A DNA stretch of 34,223 bases, taken from contig CAAEUZ010000048.1 in assembly GCA_900759385.1 (NCBI GenBank), positions 1 to 34,223 on the forward strand, given 5' to 3'. Shown in pieces: positions 1 to 7,676 of this stretch (position 1 is the stretch's first letter; every line of letters starts with the position of its first letter). Under the pieces are notes generated by a model, which made no database searches, was not told the DNA's origin, and saw only the letters and a program-made list of their open reading frames with translations. A program made the translations under genes and the position numbers. This DNA is from an uncultured Oscillospiraceae bacterium. GTDB taxonomy: Bacteria; Bacillota; Clostridia; Oscillospirales; Oscillospiraceae.

Positions 1-1
1 A

Positions 2-211
2 CCCGGCAGCGGCGAGCCGCGCAAGCGGCTCAAACTGCGGTCGGCGATGCACAATTACGTATCCTGTTTAGGGATGACCACGCAGAAAGTTTCCGTCAAC
101 GTAAGGTTCCACCGCACCCAACGCCGGCAAAAAGCGCTTTTCTTTGGGGGTATCCCCGTTTCTTTTGGCAAGACAAAAGAAATGGGGTACAGTTTGCGTC
201 CGGCTTTTTAA
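2..211 (+). CDS. Possible 3' end of an upstream gene, cut by window edge
   Basis: Reading frame 2 is open from the window edge to a TAA at 209-211, about 69 codons. The first 20 or so codons nearly all end in G or C, as in the real genes here, which hints that they are coding. From about codon 22 the codon bias becomes mixed, and the end overlaps a hairpin that looks like a dispersed repeat. The visible protein is basic and ends in RPAF; no family was recognised. Frame 1 is also open from the edge into the next gene, so open frames alone prove little here. It could equally be noncoding repeat DNA. Confidence 0.25.
   Translation, partial: PGSGEPRKRLKLRSAMHNYVSCLGMTTQKVSVNVRFHRTQRRQKALFFGGIPVSFGKTKEMGYSLRPAF
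14..31 (+). repeat. GNRA-capped hairpin at window edge
   Basis: A perfect 7-bp stem (GAGCCGC at 14-20, GCGGCTC at 25-31) is closed by a GCAA loop, a GNRA-type tetraloop that is very stable in RNA. It may be part of a structured RNA or repeat that starts left of the window. Its function cannot be told from the visible sequence. Confidence 0.4.
154..187. repeat. Long hairpin, likely dispersed intergenic repeat
   Basis: A 14-bp stem (154-167 with 174-187; core TTTCTTTTG / CAAAAGAAA flanked by CCCC / GGGG, one G-T pair) encloses a 6-base loop. No T-run follows, so it is a poor intrinsic terminator. A second pairing of GGGG with CCCC just upstream (146-157) could compete with it. The composition differs from the flanking genes and looks like a mobile or dispersed repeat. 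That is an impression and needs a genome-wide copy count. Confidence 0.5.
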
Positions 212-228
212 AGCCACCACTTCAACTC

Positions 229-257
229 TTGTATTCCCCAAAAGAAGTTGTTATAAT
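229..257 (+). promoter_or_regulatory. Candidate promoter for the protease-scpAB operon
   Basis: A perfect -10 TATAAT at 252-257 lies 17 bp after a weak -35 TTGTAT (229-234). Transcription would begin near 264, leaving a leader of only about 10 bases before the ATG at 274. The perfect -10 is the main support and the -35 matches at only three of six positions. Confidence 0.45.
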
Positions 258-273
258 AAACACGAGGTGTCTC

Positions 274-963
274 ATGAACGGATTTGGTGACGTACTGCGC
301 GGTCTGGACTGGACCGTGCCGATTCAAATATTGCTGTCGGTCATCCCGGCGCTCATCTGTATTACGCTGCACGAGTGCGCGCACGGTTATGCCGCGTACA
401 TGCTCGGCGACGACACCGCCAGGCGCGCGGGCAGGCTGACGTTAAACCCCATAAAGCATATCGACATCATCGGCCTCATAATGCTGGCCGTGTTCCACTT
501 CGGCTGGGCCAAACCCGTGCCGGTCAATATGCGCAGCTTCAAGGACCCAAAGCAGGGGATGGCGCTCACTGCGGCCGCGGGGCCGCTGGCGAATCTGCTG
601 ATCGCCGTCGTCATGCTCTTTATTTACGGGCTGGTGCTTATACCGCTGTCCGGCTCCACCATCGGCTATTACGTGGCGCAGACCATAGGCACCACGGCCT
701 ATCTGAGCCTGACACTGGCGCTTTTCAACATCATACCCATCCCGCCCCTGGACGGGAGCAAGGTGCTGTATGCCTTTCTGCCGGAGCACAGCTACCGCAA
801 GCTCATGTACTACGAGCGCTACGGTATGATAGCGCTCCTTGTGCTGGTGGTGGTTATGAACCGGCTTCCCTTCGACCCGCTGACGGCGGCGTCAAACTGG
901 GTGTTCGACCGGCTCTTCATCTTCGCGGAGCTGGGCTATGACCTGATGAGGCTGTTCGTATGA
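274..963 (+). CDS. Site-2 protease family (M50) integral membrane metalloprotease
   Basis: A 229-aa polytopic membrane protein of the M50 (SpoIVFB/RseP-like) family, which cuts substrates inside the membrane using zinc. The zinc motif HECAH is at residues 33-37 in the first hydrophobic segment, and the second family motif, NIIPIPPLDG, lies in the C-terminal half and supplies the third ligand (Asp). The start is taken as ATG 274, with GAGGTG just upstream; the in-frame TTG at 229 would sit inside the candidate promoter. This short PDZ-less type is common beside scpAB in Clostridia and its substrate is unknown. Its stop overlaps the scpA start by four bases (ATGA), so the two are probably coupled. 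Confidence 0.9.
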   Translation: MNGFGDVLRGLDWTVPIQILLSVIPALICITLHECAHGYAAYMLGDDTARRAGRLTLNPIKHIDIIGLIMLAVFHFGWAKPVPVNMRSFKDPKQGMALTAAAGPLANLLIAVVMLFIYGLVLIPLSGSTIGYYVAQTIGTTAYLSLTLALFNIIPIPPLDGSKVLYAFLPEHSYRKLMYYERYGMIALLVLVVVMNRLPFDPLTAASNWVFDRLFIFAELGYDLMRLFV

Positions 964-1751
964 GCGACCCGACGTTCCGCCTGGAGGGCGTGGTGCACGA
1001 GCGGGATTCGCTCGCAGACTTTGAAGGGCCGCTCGGCCTGATATTGCAGCTGCTGAGCAAGAACAAGATTGAGATACGCGACATATCTGTATCCGAGATA
1101 CTGGACCAGTATCTCGCCTACCTGGACGAAATGCAGCGCATGGACCTGGAGGTCGCCAGCGAGTTCGTCCAGATGGCGGCGTATCTGCTGTATATAAAGA
1201 CGCGCACGCTGCTCGCCGCCGAGCAAGAGGTGACGGAGCTGGAACAGCTCATGACCAGCCTGGAGCAGCTAAAAGCCAAGGGAGCGCGGGACGCCGTAAA
1301 GAGCGTGCTGGAGGCCTTCGGCGCCATGAGCGAGAACGGCAAGGACCTCTTCACCCGGCGTCAGGAGCCGCTGCACCCGGCGGCAAAGGTGTATGACTAC
1401 CGCCATGAGCCGGCAGAGCTGCTGGGCGCACTTTGCAGCGTGTTCATGCGCCCGGACGTAAAGCCTCCCGCGGCGCAGGAACTGGTGCGTCTGGCGCCCA
1501 AGCGCATTGTCTACGGTGTGCGCGACAAGTCAAGGGAGATTATAGAACGCCTGACCGGCCATGGCACTGCCACCCTGGGCGAGCTGTGCGCTGAGAGCAG
1601 GAGCCGCAGCGAGGTGGTGGCGGTGTTCCTCAGCGTACTGGAGCTCTGCTCCATGGGCAGCCTCACGATAACCGAGCGCGGGGGCGACCTGGTACTGGAG
1701 TTCACCGGCGGAGACACGGAAAAGATACTTGAAGCCATAGAGGAAGAATAA
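960..1751 (+). CDS. scpA: Segregation and condensation protein A
   Basis: A 263-aa kleisin subunit of the SMC-ScpA-ScpB complex, which compacts and separates sister chromosomes. The N-terminal signature FEGPLGLILQLL near residue 22 and the following DISVSEILDQYL helix form the part that binds the SMC neck and ScpB. The C-terminal winged helix (about residues 185-263) should bind an SMC head. Length is normal for the family. It overlaps the protease upstream by four bases, and its TAA shares one base with the scpB ATG (TAATG), a typical scpAB arrangement. Confidence 0.95.
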   Translation: MSDPTFRLEGVVHERDSLADFEGPLGLILQLLSKNKIEIRDISVSEILDQYLAYLDEMQRMDLEVASEFVQMAAYLLYIKTRTLLAAEQEVTELEQLMTSLEQLKAKGARDAVKSVLEAFGAMSENGKDLFTRRQEPLHPAAKVYDYRHEPAELLGALCSVFMRPDVKPPAAQELVRLAPKRIVYGVRDKSREIIERLTGHGTATLGELCAESRSRSEVVAVFLSVLELCSMGSLTITERGGDLVLEFTGGDTEKILEAIEEE

Positions 1752-2353
1752 TGGACATAATAGAACTCACGCCTGCGCTGGAGGCGGTGCTGTTCGCCTC
1801 CGGCGACCCGGTGCCGGTGGCCAGGCTGTCGCTGGTTTTCGGCGTGCCGGAAGAGGACATAATTGTTACGGCGGCAAAGCTGGCCGAGTATTACGAGAGC
1901 AATGCGCGAGGGATCCGCCTGCTGCGGCTGGGCAATACTCTCCAGCTCTGTTCGGCGCCGGAGCATGCCAAGACGATAGCCAAGGTGATAGAACACCGGG
2001 CTGCGCCGAAGCTCTCGCCCAGCGCGCTGGAGGCGCTGGCGATCATCGCCTATTTCCAGCCTGTGACCCGCGCCTATGTGGAGCAGGTGAGGGGAGTGGA
2101 CAGCTCCTATACCGTGTCCAGCCTGGCTGAGAAGGGCCTCATCGAGCCCTGCGGCCGCCTGGACGCGCCCGGACGCCCCACGCTCTACCGTACCACGGAG
2201 GCCTTCCTGCGCGTGATGGGCATCACATCGCTGGATGAACTGCCCACGCTGCCGGATATGAACGAGGCGGACGGACTGGAAAAGCTCCAGGAGGCCGTGG
2301 ACAAGCTCAAAAGCCGCGGCGAGCAGCTGGAGATAACCGAGCTGGAAGAGTGA
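1751..2353 (+). CDS. scpB: Segregation and condensation protein B
   Basis: A 200-aa partner of ScpA that dimerises and regulates the SMC ATPase cycle. It shows the two winged-helix domains of ScpB: an N-terminal one starting LEAVLFASGDPVP, and a second with the family signature ALAIIAYFQPVTRAYVEQVRG followed by GRLDAPGRPTLYRTTEAFL. The C-terminal tail (about 175-200) is charged and probably flexible. It is translationally coupled to scpA. A run of hairpins follows its stop codon. Confidence 0.95.
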   Translation: MDIIELTPALEAVLFASGDPVPVARLSLVFGVPEEDIIVTAAKLAEYYESNARGIRLLRLGNTLQLCSAPEHAKTIAKVIEHRAAPKLSPSALEALAIIAYFQPVTRAYVEQVRGVDSSYTVSSLAEKGLIEPCGRLDAPGRPTLYRTTEAFLRVMGITSLDELPTLPDMNEADGLEKLQEAVDKLKSRGEQLEITELEE

Positions 2354-2428
2354 GCGCACCGGGCCGGTGCGCCGGAGAATAAAGCAGGAAGCAGCGGTTT
2401 GCGCTGCCGCGCCTTTGCAAAGGCGCGG
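2354..2428 (+). repeat. Three consecutive hairpins between scpB and DUF2953 gene
   Basis: Three stems follow the scpB stop in a row: GCGCACC/GGTGCGC (2354-2360 with 2366-2372), GCAGCG/CGCTGC (2391-2396 with 2402-2407), and a perfect 22-bp palindrome at 2407-2428 centred on TTTGCAAA. None is followed by a T-run, so a classic terminator is not supported. They may stabilise the upstream mRNA, tune downstream expression, or bind a dimeric protein at the palindrome. Confidence 0.6.
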
Positions 2429-2468
2429 AGATGGCGGCGGCCGGTATCCGCCTTTGGAGGTGATTCAC

Positions 2469-3149
2469 CTGGTAGTCCTTATAATCCTGGCAGTGATAGC
2501 TCTGATTCTGCTCTTGCTGCTCTTTACGCCGCTGGGCGTATCCGCGGACTATGACGCCGCGGGAGTTCGCGCGGCGGTGCGTGTCATGTGGTTTGACATA
2601 CAGGTGTTCCCGCGTCCGCAGCGGCCGGACAAGCCCGGGAAGGAAAAGGCCAAGAAGGAGAAAAAGCCGAAGAAGGAAAAAACCGCGGAGAAGGCGGAAA
2701 AGGAGCCCAAACCTCCGCTGGTCACCAAGGACATGATCCCCGATCTCCTCAGGCTTGCGCTCAACACCATCTCGCGCTTCCGCCGCAAGCTCACGGTAAA
2801 CCGCTTCAAGCTGCACATCACCGTGGGCGGCGACGACCCCTATGATACGGTCATGACCTATGGCGTCATCAATTACGCCGTGGCTACCGTGGGAGGCGCA
2901 GCGGGGCATGCCTTCAATGTGAAGCACAGCGATGTGCAGACCGGAGTGGATTTCTCGGCTCCGAGCATGAGCCTGGAGGCCGGGATGACGATAACCATTA
3001 ACCTTGCGCGCATAATTGCCGTCGCCGCTGTGGCGGGCGTCGGCTTCCTGAAAATCAAACGACGTGCGGACAGGGCCGCAAAGGCCGCCGCCCAGGAAAG
3101 GAAGGAAAACGATGGAACAGATGCAGACCCCGATGGCCGAGTTTCTTAA
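2469..3149 (+). CDS. DUF2953 membrane-anchored protein, probable CTG start
   Basis: About 226 aa. One N-terminal transmembrane helix (LVVLIILAVIALILLLLLF) is followed by a DUF2953-like region, a lysine/glutamate-rich stretch (about residues 55-85) and a C-terminal part with GGDDPYDTVMTYGVINY and a last hydrophobic segment. In endospore formers DUF2953 genes usually sit next to gerW/ytfJ, as here, but their function is unknown. A near-ideal Shine-Dalgarno (GGAGGTGAT, 2456-2464) is 8 bases before CTG 2469; the in-frame GTG 2460 and TTG 2454 overlap that site, and the GTG at 2367 would add an unlikely basic leader. The exact start is uncertain. The 3' end overlaps gerW by 38 bases. Confidence 0.8.
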   Translation: MVVLIILAVIALILLLLLFTPLGVSADYDAAGVRAAVRVMWFDIQVFPRPQRPDKPGKEKAKKEKKPKKEKTAEKAEKEPKPPLVTKDMIPDLLRLALNTISRFRRKLTVNRFKLHITVGGDDPYDTVMTYGVINYAVATVGGAAGHAFNVKHSDVQTGVDFSAPSMSLEAGMTITINLARIIAVAAVAGVGFLKIKRRADRAAKAAAQERKENDGTDADPDGRVS

Positions 3150-3528
3150 ACAGAGCATAGCCAAGATCAAGGAAATGGTCGATGCAAATACCGTGGTCGG
3201 CGACCCGGTCACCACGCCCGACGGCGTGACGCTGGTGCCGGTCTCCCGTGTGAGCGTGGGATTCGCCGGCGGCGGCGGTGACCTCGTAAAACAGCGCGAC
3301 GGCTGCGTCGGCGGCAGCGGGGCCGGTATAAAGATAGACCCCATCGGCTTCCTTGTCGTCAAGGACGGTGTGGTGCGCATGCTCAATATCCAGCCGCCCG
3401 CGATCACCACCCTCGACCGCGTAATCGACCTGGTGCCGCAGCTGCTTGACCGCGCTGAGGCCTTCATCGACAAGAAGAACGCGCCCCAGGCCAGCCCCGC
3501 CGCGGACAGTGCCGCCGTCGAGGCATAA
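3112..3528 (+). CDS. gerW: GerW/YtfJ family sporulation protein
   Basis: A 138-aa protein of the spore YtfJ/GerW family (known in Bacillus as a forespore protein needed for proper germination). The signature is a glycine-rich core, VSVGFAGGGGD, followed by GGSGAGIKIDPIGFLVV, covering most of residues 45-100. The start is ATG 3112 with GGAAAGGAAGG before it; the upstream in-frame ATG at 3064 lies inside the DUF2953 gene and would add a basic tail absent from the family. The overlap with DUF2953 suggests co-expression. It is one of the clearest signs that the host makes spores. Confidence 0.9.
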   Translation: MEQMQTPMAEFLKQSIAKIKEMVDANTVVGDPVTTPDGVTLVPVSRVSVGFAGGGGDLVKQRDGCVGGSGAGIKIDPIGFLVVKDGVVRMLNIQPPAITTLDRVIDLVPQLLDRAEAFIDKKNAPQASPAADSAAVEA

Positions 3529-3550
3529 AGGGCGCAAAAGCGCAAACAAT

Positions 3551-3584
3551 AGCACCACCCATTAATTACGGGGTGGTGCTGTTT
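3551..3584 (+). terminator. Perfect 10-bp hairpin: terminator or ribosome-site lock
   Basis: AGCACCACCC (3551-3560) pairs perfectly with GGGTGGTGCT (3571-3580) around a 10-base loop and is followed by GTTTTG. The T-run is short (four), so termination would be partial at best. The only Shine-Dalgarno-like bases for the next gene (GGGGTGG, 3570-3576) lie in the 3' arm, so the same hairpin could block its translation. Confidence 0.65.
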
Positions 3585-4702
3585 TGAAAAAGACCATATC
3601 CGCACTCCTGGCCTGCGCGCTGCTGTGTTCCGGCCCGGCGTTTGCCGAGGCGCCCGGTACCAGCGCGCACTCGGCGATACTGATGCATGCGGACACCGGC
3701 GAGGTGCTGTATGAGCAGAATGCCGACGACAGGATGCTCATAGCCAGCACGACGAAGATCATGACCGCGCTCGTCGTGCTGGAAAACTGCGCTCTGGACG
3801 AGACCGTGAAGATAGACTCGCGCAGTGCCGGTACCGAGGGCTCCTCCATGTACCTGCGCGACGGGGATGAGTACACGGTGGAGGAGCTGCTCTACGGCCT
3901 CATGCTGGTATCCGGCAACGACGCAGCTATGGCCCTGGCCCTGCATACGGCCGGCAGCGTGGAAGACTTTGCGGAATTGATGAACGGGCTGGCCGCCGGC
4001 ATCGGCATGACCGGCTCGCACTTTGCCAACCCGCACGGGCTGGACGCCGAGGACCACTATTCAACTGCCCGTGACATGGCCCTGCTCGCGGCGTATGCCA
4101 TGGACAACGACGACTTCGCGCGCATAGTATCCTCCCGCAGCGCCGTCGTGCAGGGACAGGCACTGTATAATCACAACAAGCTGCTGAGCCTGTATGAGGG
4201 CTGCATAGGGGTGAAGACCGGCTATACCATGGCCGCCGGGCGAACGCTCGTGAGCTGTGCAGAGCGCGGGGATACCCGCTTTATCTGCGTCACGCTCTGT
4301 GACAGCGACGACTGGGACGACCACGCCGCGCTCTACGACTGGGCCTTTGCCAACTACGAGTACGTGCGCGTTGCGGACGCGCAGACGCTGTACCGCGTCA
4401 ACGCTGTGGGCGGAGACGGGCCGTATGCCGCAGCGCGGGTGGAGAGCGACGTCTATGCCCTGCTGCCTGTGGGGGCGGAATGGGATATTTCACTGGAGCT
4501 GCCGCCCTTTGTCATCTGCCCCGTGGAGTCCGGGCAGGAGGCGGGACGGCTGACAGTCACGAGCGGGGGAGAGGAGATATGCTCCGTGCCGCTGGTGTAC
4601 GCCGCCGATATGCCTGCATCCGGCGACAGTACGGGCTTTTTCTCCGGCGCGAAGCGATTTTTTGCAAATCTGGGCAGGCCGCTGTACTTCAGCGGCGGCT
4701 GA
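3584..4702 (+). CDS. dacF: D-alanyl-D-alanine carboxypeptidase (DacF-like, S11)
   Basis: A 372-aa exported penicillin-binding protein that trims the terminal D-Ala from peptidoglycan pentapeptides. A signal peptide (MKKTISALLACALLC, cleavage likely after AFA at 19-21) precedes the serine peptidase domain, with STTK at 55-58 (nucleophile Ser55), SGN at 110-112 and KTG at 211-213. A C-terminal beta-rich domain follows (about 270-350). The start must be TTG 3584: there is no other start after the upstream in-frame stop at 3563-3565, and the next ATG would remove the signal peptide. The spore-gene neighbour favours DacF, but the motifs do not separate DacF from DacA/DacB. Confidence 0.9.
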   Translation: MKKTISALLACALLCSGPAFAEAPGTSAHSAILMHADTGEVLYEQNADDRMLIASTTKIMTALVVLENCALDETVKIDSRSAGTEGSSMYLRDGDEYTVEELLYGLMLVSGNDAAMALALHTAGSVEDFAELMNGLAAGIGMTGSHFANPHGLDAEDHYSTARDMALLAAYAMDNDDFARIVSSRSAVVQGQALYNHNKLLSLYEGCIGVKTGYTMAAGRTLVSCAERGDTRFICVTLCDSDDWDDHAALYDWAFANYEYVRVADAQTLYRVNAVGGDGPYAAARVESDVYALLPVGAEWDISLELPPFVICPVESGQEAGRLTVTSGGEEICSVPLVYAADMPASGDSTGFFSGAKRFFANLGRPLYFSGG

Positions 4703-4739
4703 GCAATGACGGCAGCGGCCGCCTGATTGGGGACAAGAT

Positions 4740-5465
4740 ATGAAGGAAAGACTGCAAAAGCTGATATCCGGCGCGGGGATAGCCTCGCGCCGCGCCGCCG
4801 AGGAGCTGATACTGGCCGGACGCGTCAGCGTGAACGGAGTGCCTGCCTCCCTCGGCATGGCCGCCGACCCGGAATGCGACCTGGTGGAGGTGGACGGCGT
4901 GCCGCTCGGGTTCCCGTCCGAACGCATGTACATAATGCTCAACAAGCCCCGCGGCTACGTCACCACCCTGTCTGACGAGCGCGGACGCAGGACGGTGGCC
5001 GAGCTGGTGCGCGGCGCCGGTCGGCGCCTCTATCCGGTGGGCAGGCTGGATCTCAACAGCGAGGGCCTGCTTATAATGACCGACGACGGAGAGGCCGCCA
5101 ACGCGCTGATGCATCCCGCGCACGAGGTTGAGAAGGTGTATAACGTCACCGTGCGCGGCAGGGCGACGCCGCGCCAGGCCGCGGCCATGGAGGCCCTGCG
5201 CGCCGTGGCCGGGAAGCCGATACGTCCCGCGCGAGTGCAGCTGCTGCGCGCAGGTGAGGACTCCAGCTGCCTTCGCTTCGTCATACACGAGGGCCGGAAC
5301 CGCCAGGTGCGCCGCATGTGCGAGAGCGTGGGGCTGACGGTGACCAGGCTGATACGCGTCGCCGAGGGCGAGCTTACCCTGGGAGACCTCCCCAGCGGGC
5401 ACTGGAGAGAGCTCACGGAGGCCGAACTGGTATATGTCAGGGGCCTTGTGCGGGAAAATAGTTAA
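4740..5465 (+). CDS. rluB: RsuA/RluB-family rRNA pseudouridine synthase
   Basis: A 241-aa enzyme that isomerises a uridine in rRNA to pseudouridine. An S4 RNA-binding domain covers about residues 1-60 (ISGAGIASRRAAEELI...GRVSVNG). The catalytic signature GRLDLNSEGLLIMTDDG has its Asp at residue 104, and a conserved HEGRNRQVRRM stretch lies near the C terminus. The family contains RluB, RsuA and RluE types; RluB (23S) is the usual Firmicutes form beside scpAB, so the symbol is by context. It follows the carboxypeptidase by 37 bases with no clear promoter between. Confidence 0.9.
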   Translation: MKERLQKLISGAGIASRRAAEELILAGRVSVNGVPASLGMAADPECDLVEVDGVPLGFPSERMYIMLNKPRGYVTTLSDERGRRTVAELVRGAGRRLYPVGRLDLNSEGLLIMTDDGEAANALMHPAHEVEKVYNVTVRGRATPRQAAAMEALRAVAGKPIRPARVQLLRAGEDSSCLRFVIHEGRNRQVRRMCESVGLTVTRLIRVAEGELTLGDLPSGHWRELTEAELVYVRGLVRENS

Positions 5466-5486
5466 AGTTTGTTTACGTAATACCCC

Positions 5487-5515
5487 TTGTAATATCCGCG
5501 CAAACTGTGTACAAT
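5487..5515 (+). promoter_or_regulatory. Sigma-A type promoter upstream of the RpiR regulator
   Basis: TTGTAA (5487-5492) and TACAAT (5510-5515) are separated by 17 bp, in a locally AT-rich stretch directly after the rluB stop. The predicted start of transcription is near 5522. It probably serves the regulator and the four genes behind it, down to the terminator at 11224-11260. Confidence 0.7.
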
Positions 5516-5532
5516 GAATGAAGTTTCTCGCT

Positions 5533-5557
5533 CCGCCGGCGCGGCGAACACCGGCGG
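5533..5557 (+). promoter_or_regulatory. Leader hairpin before the RpiR regulator
   Basis: CCGCCGG (5533-5539) pairs with CCGGCGG (5551-5557) around an 11-base loop, inside the predicted 5' leader. It could be an RNA hairpin or a palindromic operator for the dimeric regulator encoded next, which would allow autoregulation. Nothing in the sequence decides between these. Confidence 0.4.
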
Positions 5558-5587
5558 GCTTTATATATGCGGTATGGGGGCAGGACT

Positions 5588-6451
5588 ATGGACAAGGATA
5601 TATTAGCGCTTATTTCCCGGGAAAACTCGGGCTTTTCCAAGGGGCAGAGGCTTATAGCCAAGTATATTCTGGAGAATTATGATAAAGCCGCCTTTATGAC
5701 GGCGGGCAAACTCGGCAAGACCGTGGGCGTCAGCGAGTCCACGGTCGTACGTTTCGCCGCGGAGCTGGGCTTCGACGGCTATCCGGGTATGCGCAAGGCG
5801 CTGCAGGAGATGATCCGCTCGCGCCTGACAAGCGTTCAGCGCATTGAGGCGGCCAAGGATATGCTTGACGACAAGAACATCCTCAAGTCCGTACTCAGCG
5901 ACGACATAGACAAGCTGCAGACCACGCTGGAGGAGATAGACCAGGACAGCTTCAACCGCGTGGTGGACAGCATACTGGCCGCGGGGGATATCTACATATT
6001 CGCCTCGCGGACATCCCGCAGCCTGGCGGACTTCATGGCCTATTATCTAGGCCTCATCCGCGCCGGTGTGCACCTGGTGGATGACAACAGCGCCGCCGAG
6101 GCCTATGAGCAGCTGCTGCGCATCGGGGAGGGCGATCTCTTCATAGGCTTCACTTTTCCCCGCTATTCCTCGCGCGCGGCCAAGGTGATGGGCTTCGCCA
6201 AGGACCGCGGCGCGGCCACTGTCGGGCTCACGGACAGCGAGAGCTCGCCTTTTTACGGCATGGCGGACATATGCCTGTTTGCCAAGAGCGAGATGGTCTC
6301 GTTCGTGGATTCCCTCGTCGCGCCCATGAGCCTGGTAAACGCCATCGTAATCGCCGTCGGCGCCCGTTCGCGGGACGCCATAAGCGAGACCTTCCGAAAG
6401 CTGGAGCAGGTCTGGAGCGATTACAAGGTCTTTGAAAATTCTGATGGCTGA
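5588..6451 (+). CDS. MurR/RpiR-family transcriptional regulator
   Basis: A 287-aa repressor/activator type with an N-terminal helix-turn-helix (about 1-77; recognisable VGVSESTVVRFAAELGFDGYPGMRKAL) and a C-terminal SIS domain (about 110-250) that binds a phosphosugar. The start is ATG 5588, with GGGGGCAGGA upstream; the ATG at 5567 would add seven residues before the conserved N terminus. No sugar-catabolic gene lies nearby, so the ligand and targets are unknown. Its last 8 bases overlap the flavoprotein gene that follows, so it may control that operon. It is classed by domain order only. Confidence 0.88.
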   Translation: MDKDILALISRENSGFSKGQRLIAKYILENYDKAAFMTAGKLGKTVGVSESTVVRFAAELGFDGYPGMRKALQEMIRSRLTSVQRIEAAKDMLDDKNILKSVLSDDIDKLQTTLEEIDQDSFNRVVDSILAAGDIYIFASRTSRSLADFMAYYLGLIRAGVHLVDDNSAAEAYEQLLRIGEGDLFIGFTFPRYSSRAAKVMGFAKDRGAATVGLTDSESSPFYGMADICLFAKSEMVSFVDSLVAPMSLVNAIVIAVGARSRDAISETFRKLEQVWSDYKVFENSDG

Positions 6452-7676
6452 CGCGGTGATAATAGGCGGCGGCGCCGCCGGGACGCTCTGCGCCGCCCTC
6501 GCAGCCGGAAGAGGGCTGAAGACCGTGCTGCTCGAGCCCAACCGGGAGCTGGGCCGCAAATTGCGCATAACCGGCAAGGGCCGCTGCAACGTCACGAACG
6601 ACTGCACCCCGCGTGAGTTTATAGAGGCCATCCCCGGCGACGGGCGCTTCCTGCAGAGCGCGATACACAGATTCTCCTGCCAGGACGTCATGGCCTTTTT
6701 CGAGGGGTTGGGCGTGCCGCTCAAGACCGAGAGGGGGAGGAGGGTATTCCCCGTCTCGGACAAGGCGGGCGATATCGCCGGGGCGCTGGCCAGATTGTGC
6801 CACAAAAACGGCGTCGAAATCCTGCGTGAAAAGGCGAAGGCCATAAAAACGGGTGAGGACGGCGTCTGCGCCGTGGTGACTGAGCGCGGCGAGATCCCCT
6901 GCCGCAGCGCAGTCATATGCACGGGCGGCCTGAGCTACCCCGGCACGGGTTCCACCGGCGACGGCTACGCCATGGCGCGGGCGCTGGGGCACACGGTCAA
7001 TCAGTGCCGTCCCAGCCTGGTGCCGCTGGAGTCTCCGGACGGGTATTGCCGCGAGATGCAGGGCTTTTCGCTCCGCAACGTCACGCTGTCCGCGTATGAG
7101 GACGGAAAGCTGATTTACAGGGAGCTGGGCGAGATGCTCTTTACGCACTTCGGCGTATCCGGGCCGCTGGTGCTCAGCGCCTCGGCGCATATGCGCGCCT
7201 TCGGCAAGGCAAGCTACCGTTTGAGCATAGACCTCAAACCGGGCCTGGACGAAAAGAAGCTCGACGCGCGCATCCTTCGTGACCTGGCCAAGTTCCAGAA
7301 CCGTGAGTTCCGCAACTGCCTGGGCGAGCTGGCCGGCCGGGCCATAATACCCATGCTGGTGCGTCTGAGCGGCATACCGGAGACGGAGCGCGCCAACTCC
7401 ATAACGCGTGAGCAGCGCCAGAGGCTCGTGCGCCTTTTCAAGGATTTCCCGGTGGCCATTTCCGGACCCCGGCCCATAGCCGAGGCTATAATCACCTCCG
7501 GCGGCGTGAGCACGCGGGAGGTGGACCCGCGCACGATGATGTCCAAGCTGGTGCCGGGGCTGTACTTTGCCGGCGAGGTGCTGGATTTGGACGCCTATAC
7601 CGGCGGGTATAATCTGCAGATAGCCTGGTCAACGGCCCACGCGGCCGCAAATTCCCTCAGGACGGAGGACGAATAA
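6444..7676 (+). CDS. BaiN/HI0933-family FAD-dependent flavoprotein
   Basis: About 410 aa. The N terminus carries a dinucleotide-binding GGGAAG (residues 8-13), followed by the family signature GKGRCNVTND and, near the C terminus, LYFAGEVLDLDAYTGGYNLQIAW, which contacts FAD. The family (YhiN/HI0933, often called aminoacetone oxidase or BaiN) has poorly known substrates; one gut member reduces bile-acid intermediates, but that should not be assumed here. ATG 6444 is preferred over TTG 6432, which has no well-spaced ribosome site; the choice is not firm. The stop shares a base with the cmk ATG (TAATG), a frequent pairing in Clostridia. Confidence 0.88.
   Translation: MADAVIIGGGAAGTLCAALAAGRGLKTVLLEPNRELGRKLRITGKGRCNVTNDCTPREFIEAIPGDGRFLQSAIHRFSCQDVMAFFEGLGVPLKTERGRRVFPVSDKAGDIAGALARLCHKNGVEILREKAKAIKTGEDGVCAVVTERGEIPCRSAVICTGGLSYPGTGSTGDGYAMARALGHTVNQCRPSLVPLESPDGYCREMQGFSLRNVTLSAYEDGKLIYRELGEMLFTHFGVSGPLVLSASAHMRAFGKASYRLSIDLKPGLDEKKLDARILRDLAKFQNREFRNCLGELAGRAIIPMLVRLSGIPETERANSITREQRQRLVRLFKDFPVAISGPRPIAEAIITSGGVSTREVDPRTMMSKLVPGLYFAGEVLDLDAYTGGYNLQIAWSTAHAAANSLRTEDE

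Noticed and set aside
14..31. tRNA, tmRNA or another known structured RNA at the window edge
   Set aside because: Only one GNRA hairpin is visible; no tRNA-like arms, CCA end or other recognisable consensus was found.
1511..3605. Long open frames on the minus strand opposite scpB, DUF2953 and gerW
   Set aside because: They mirror the high G+C third positions of the real + strand genes, have no family motifs and no ribosome sites, and overlap well-recognised genes.
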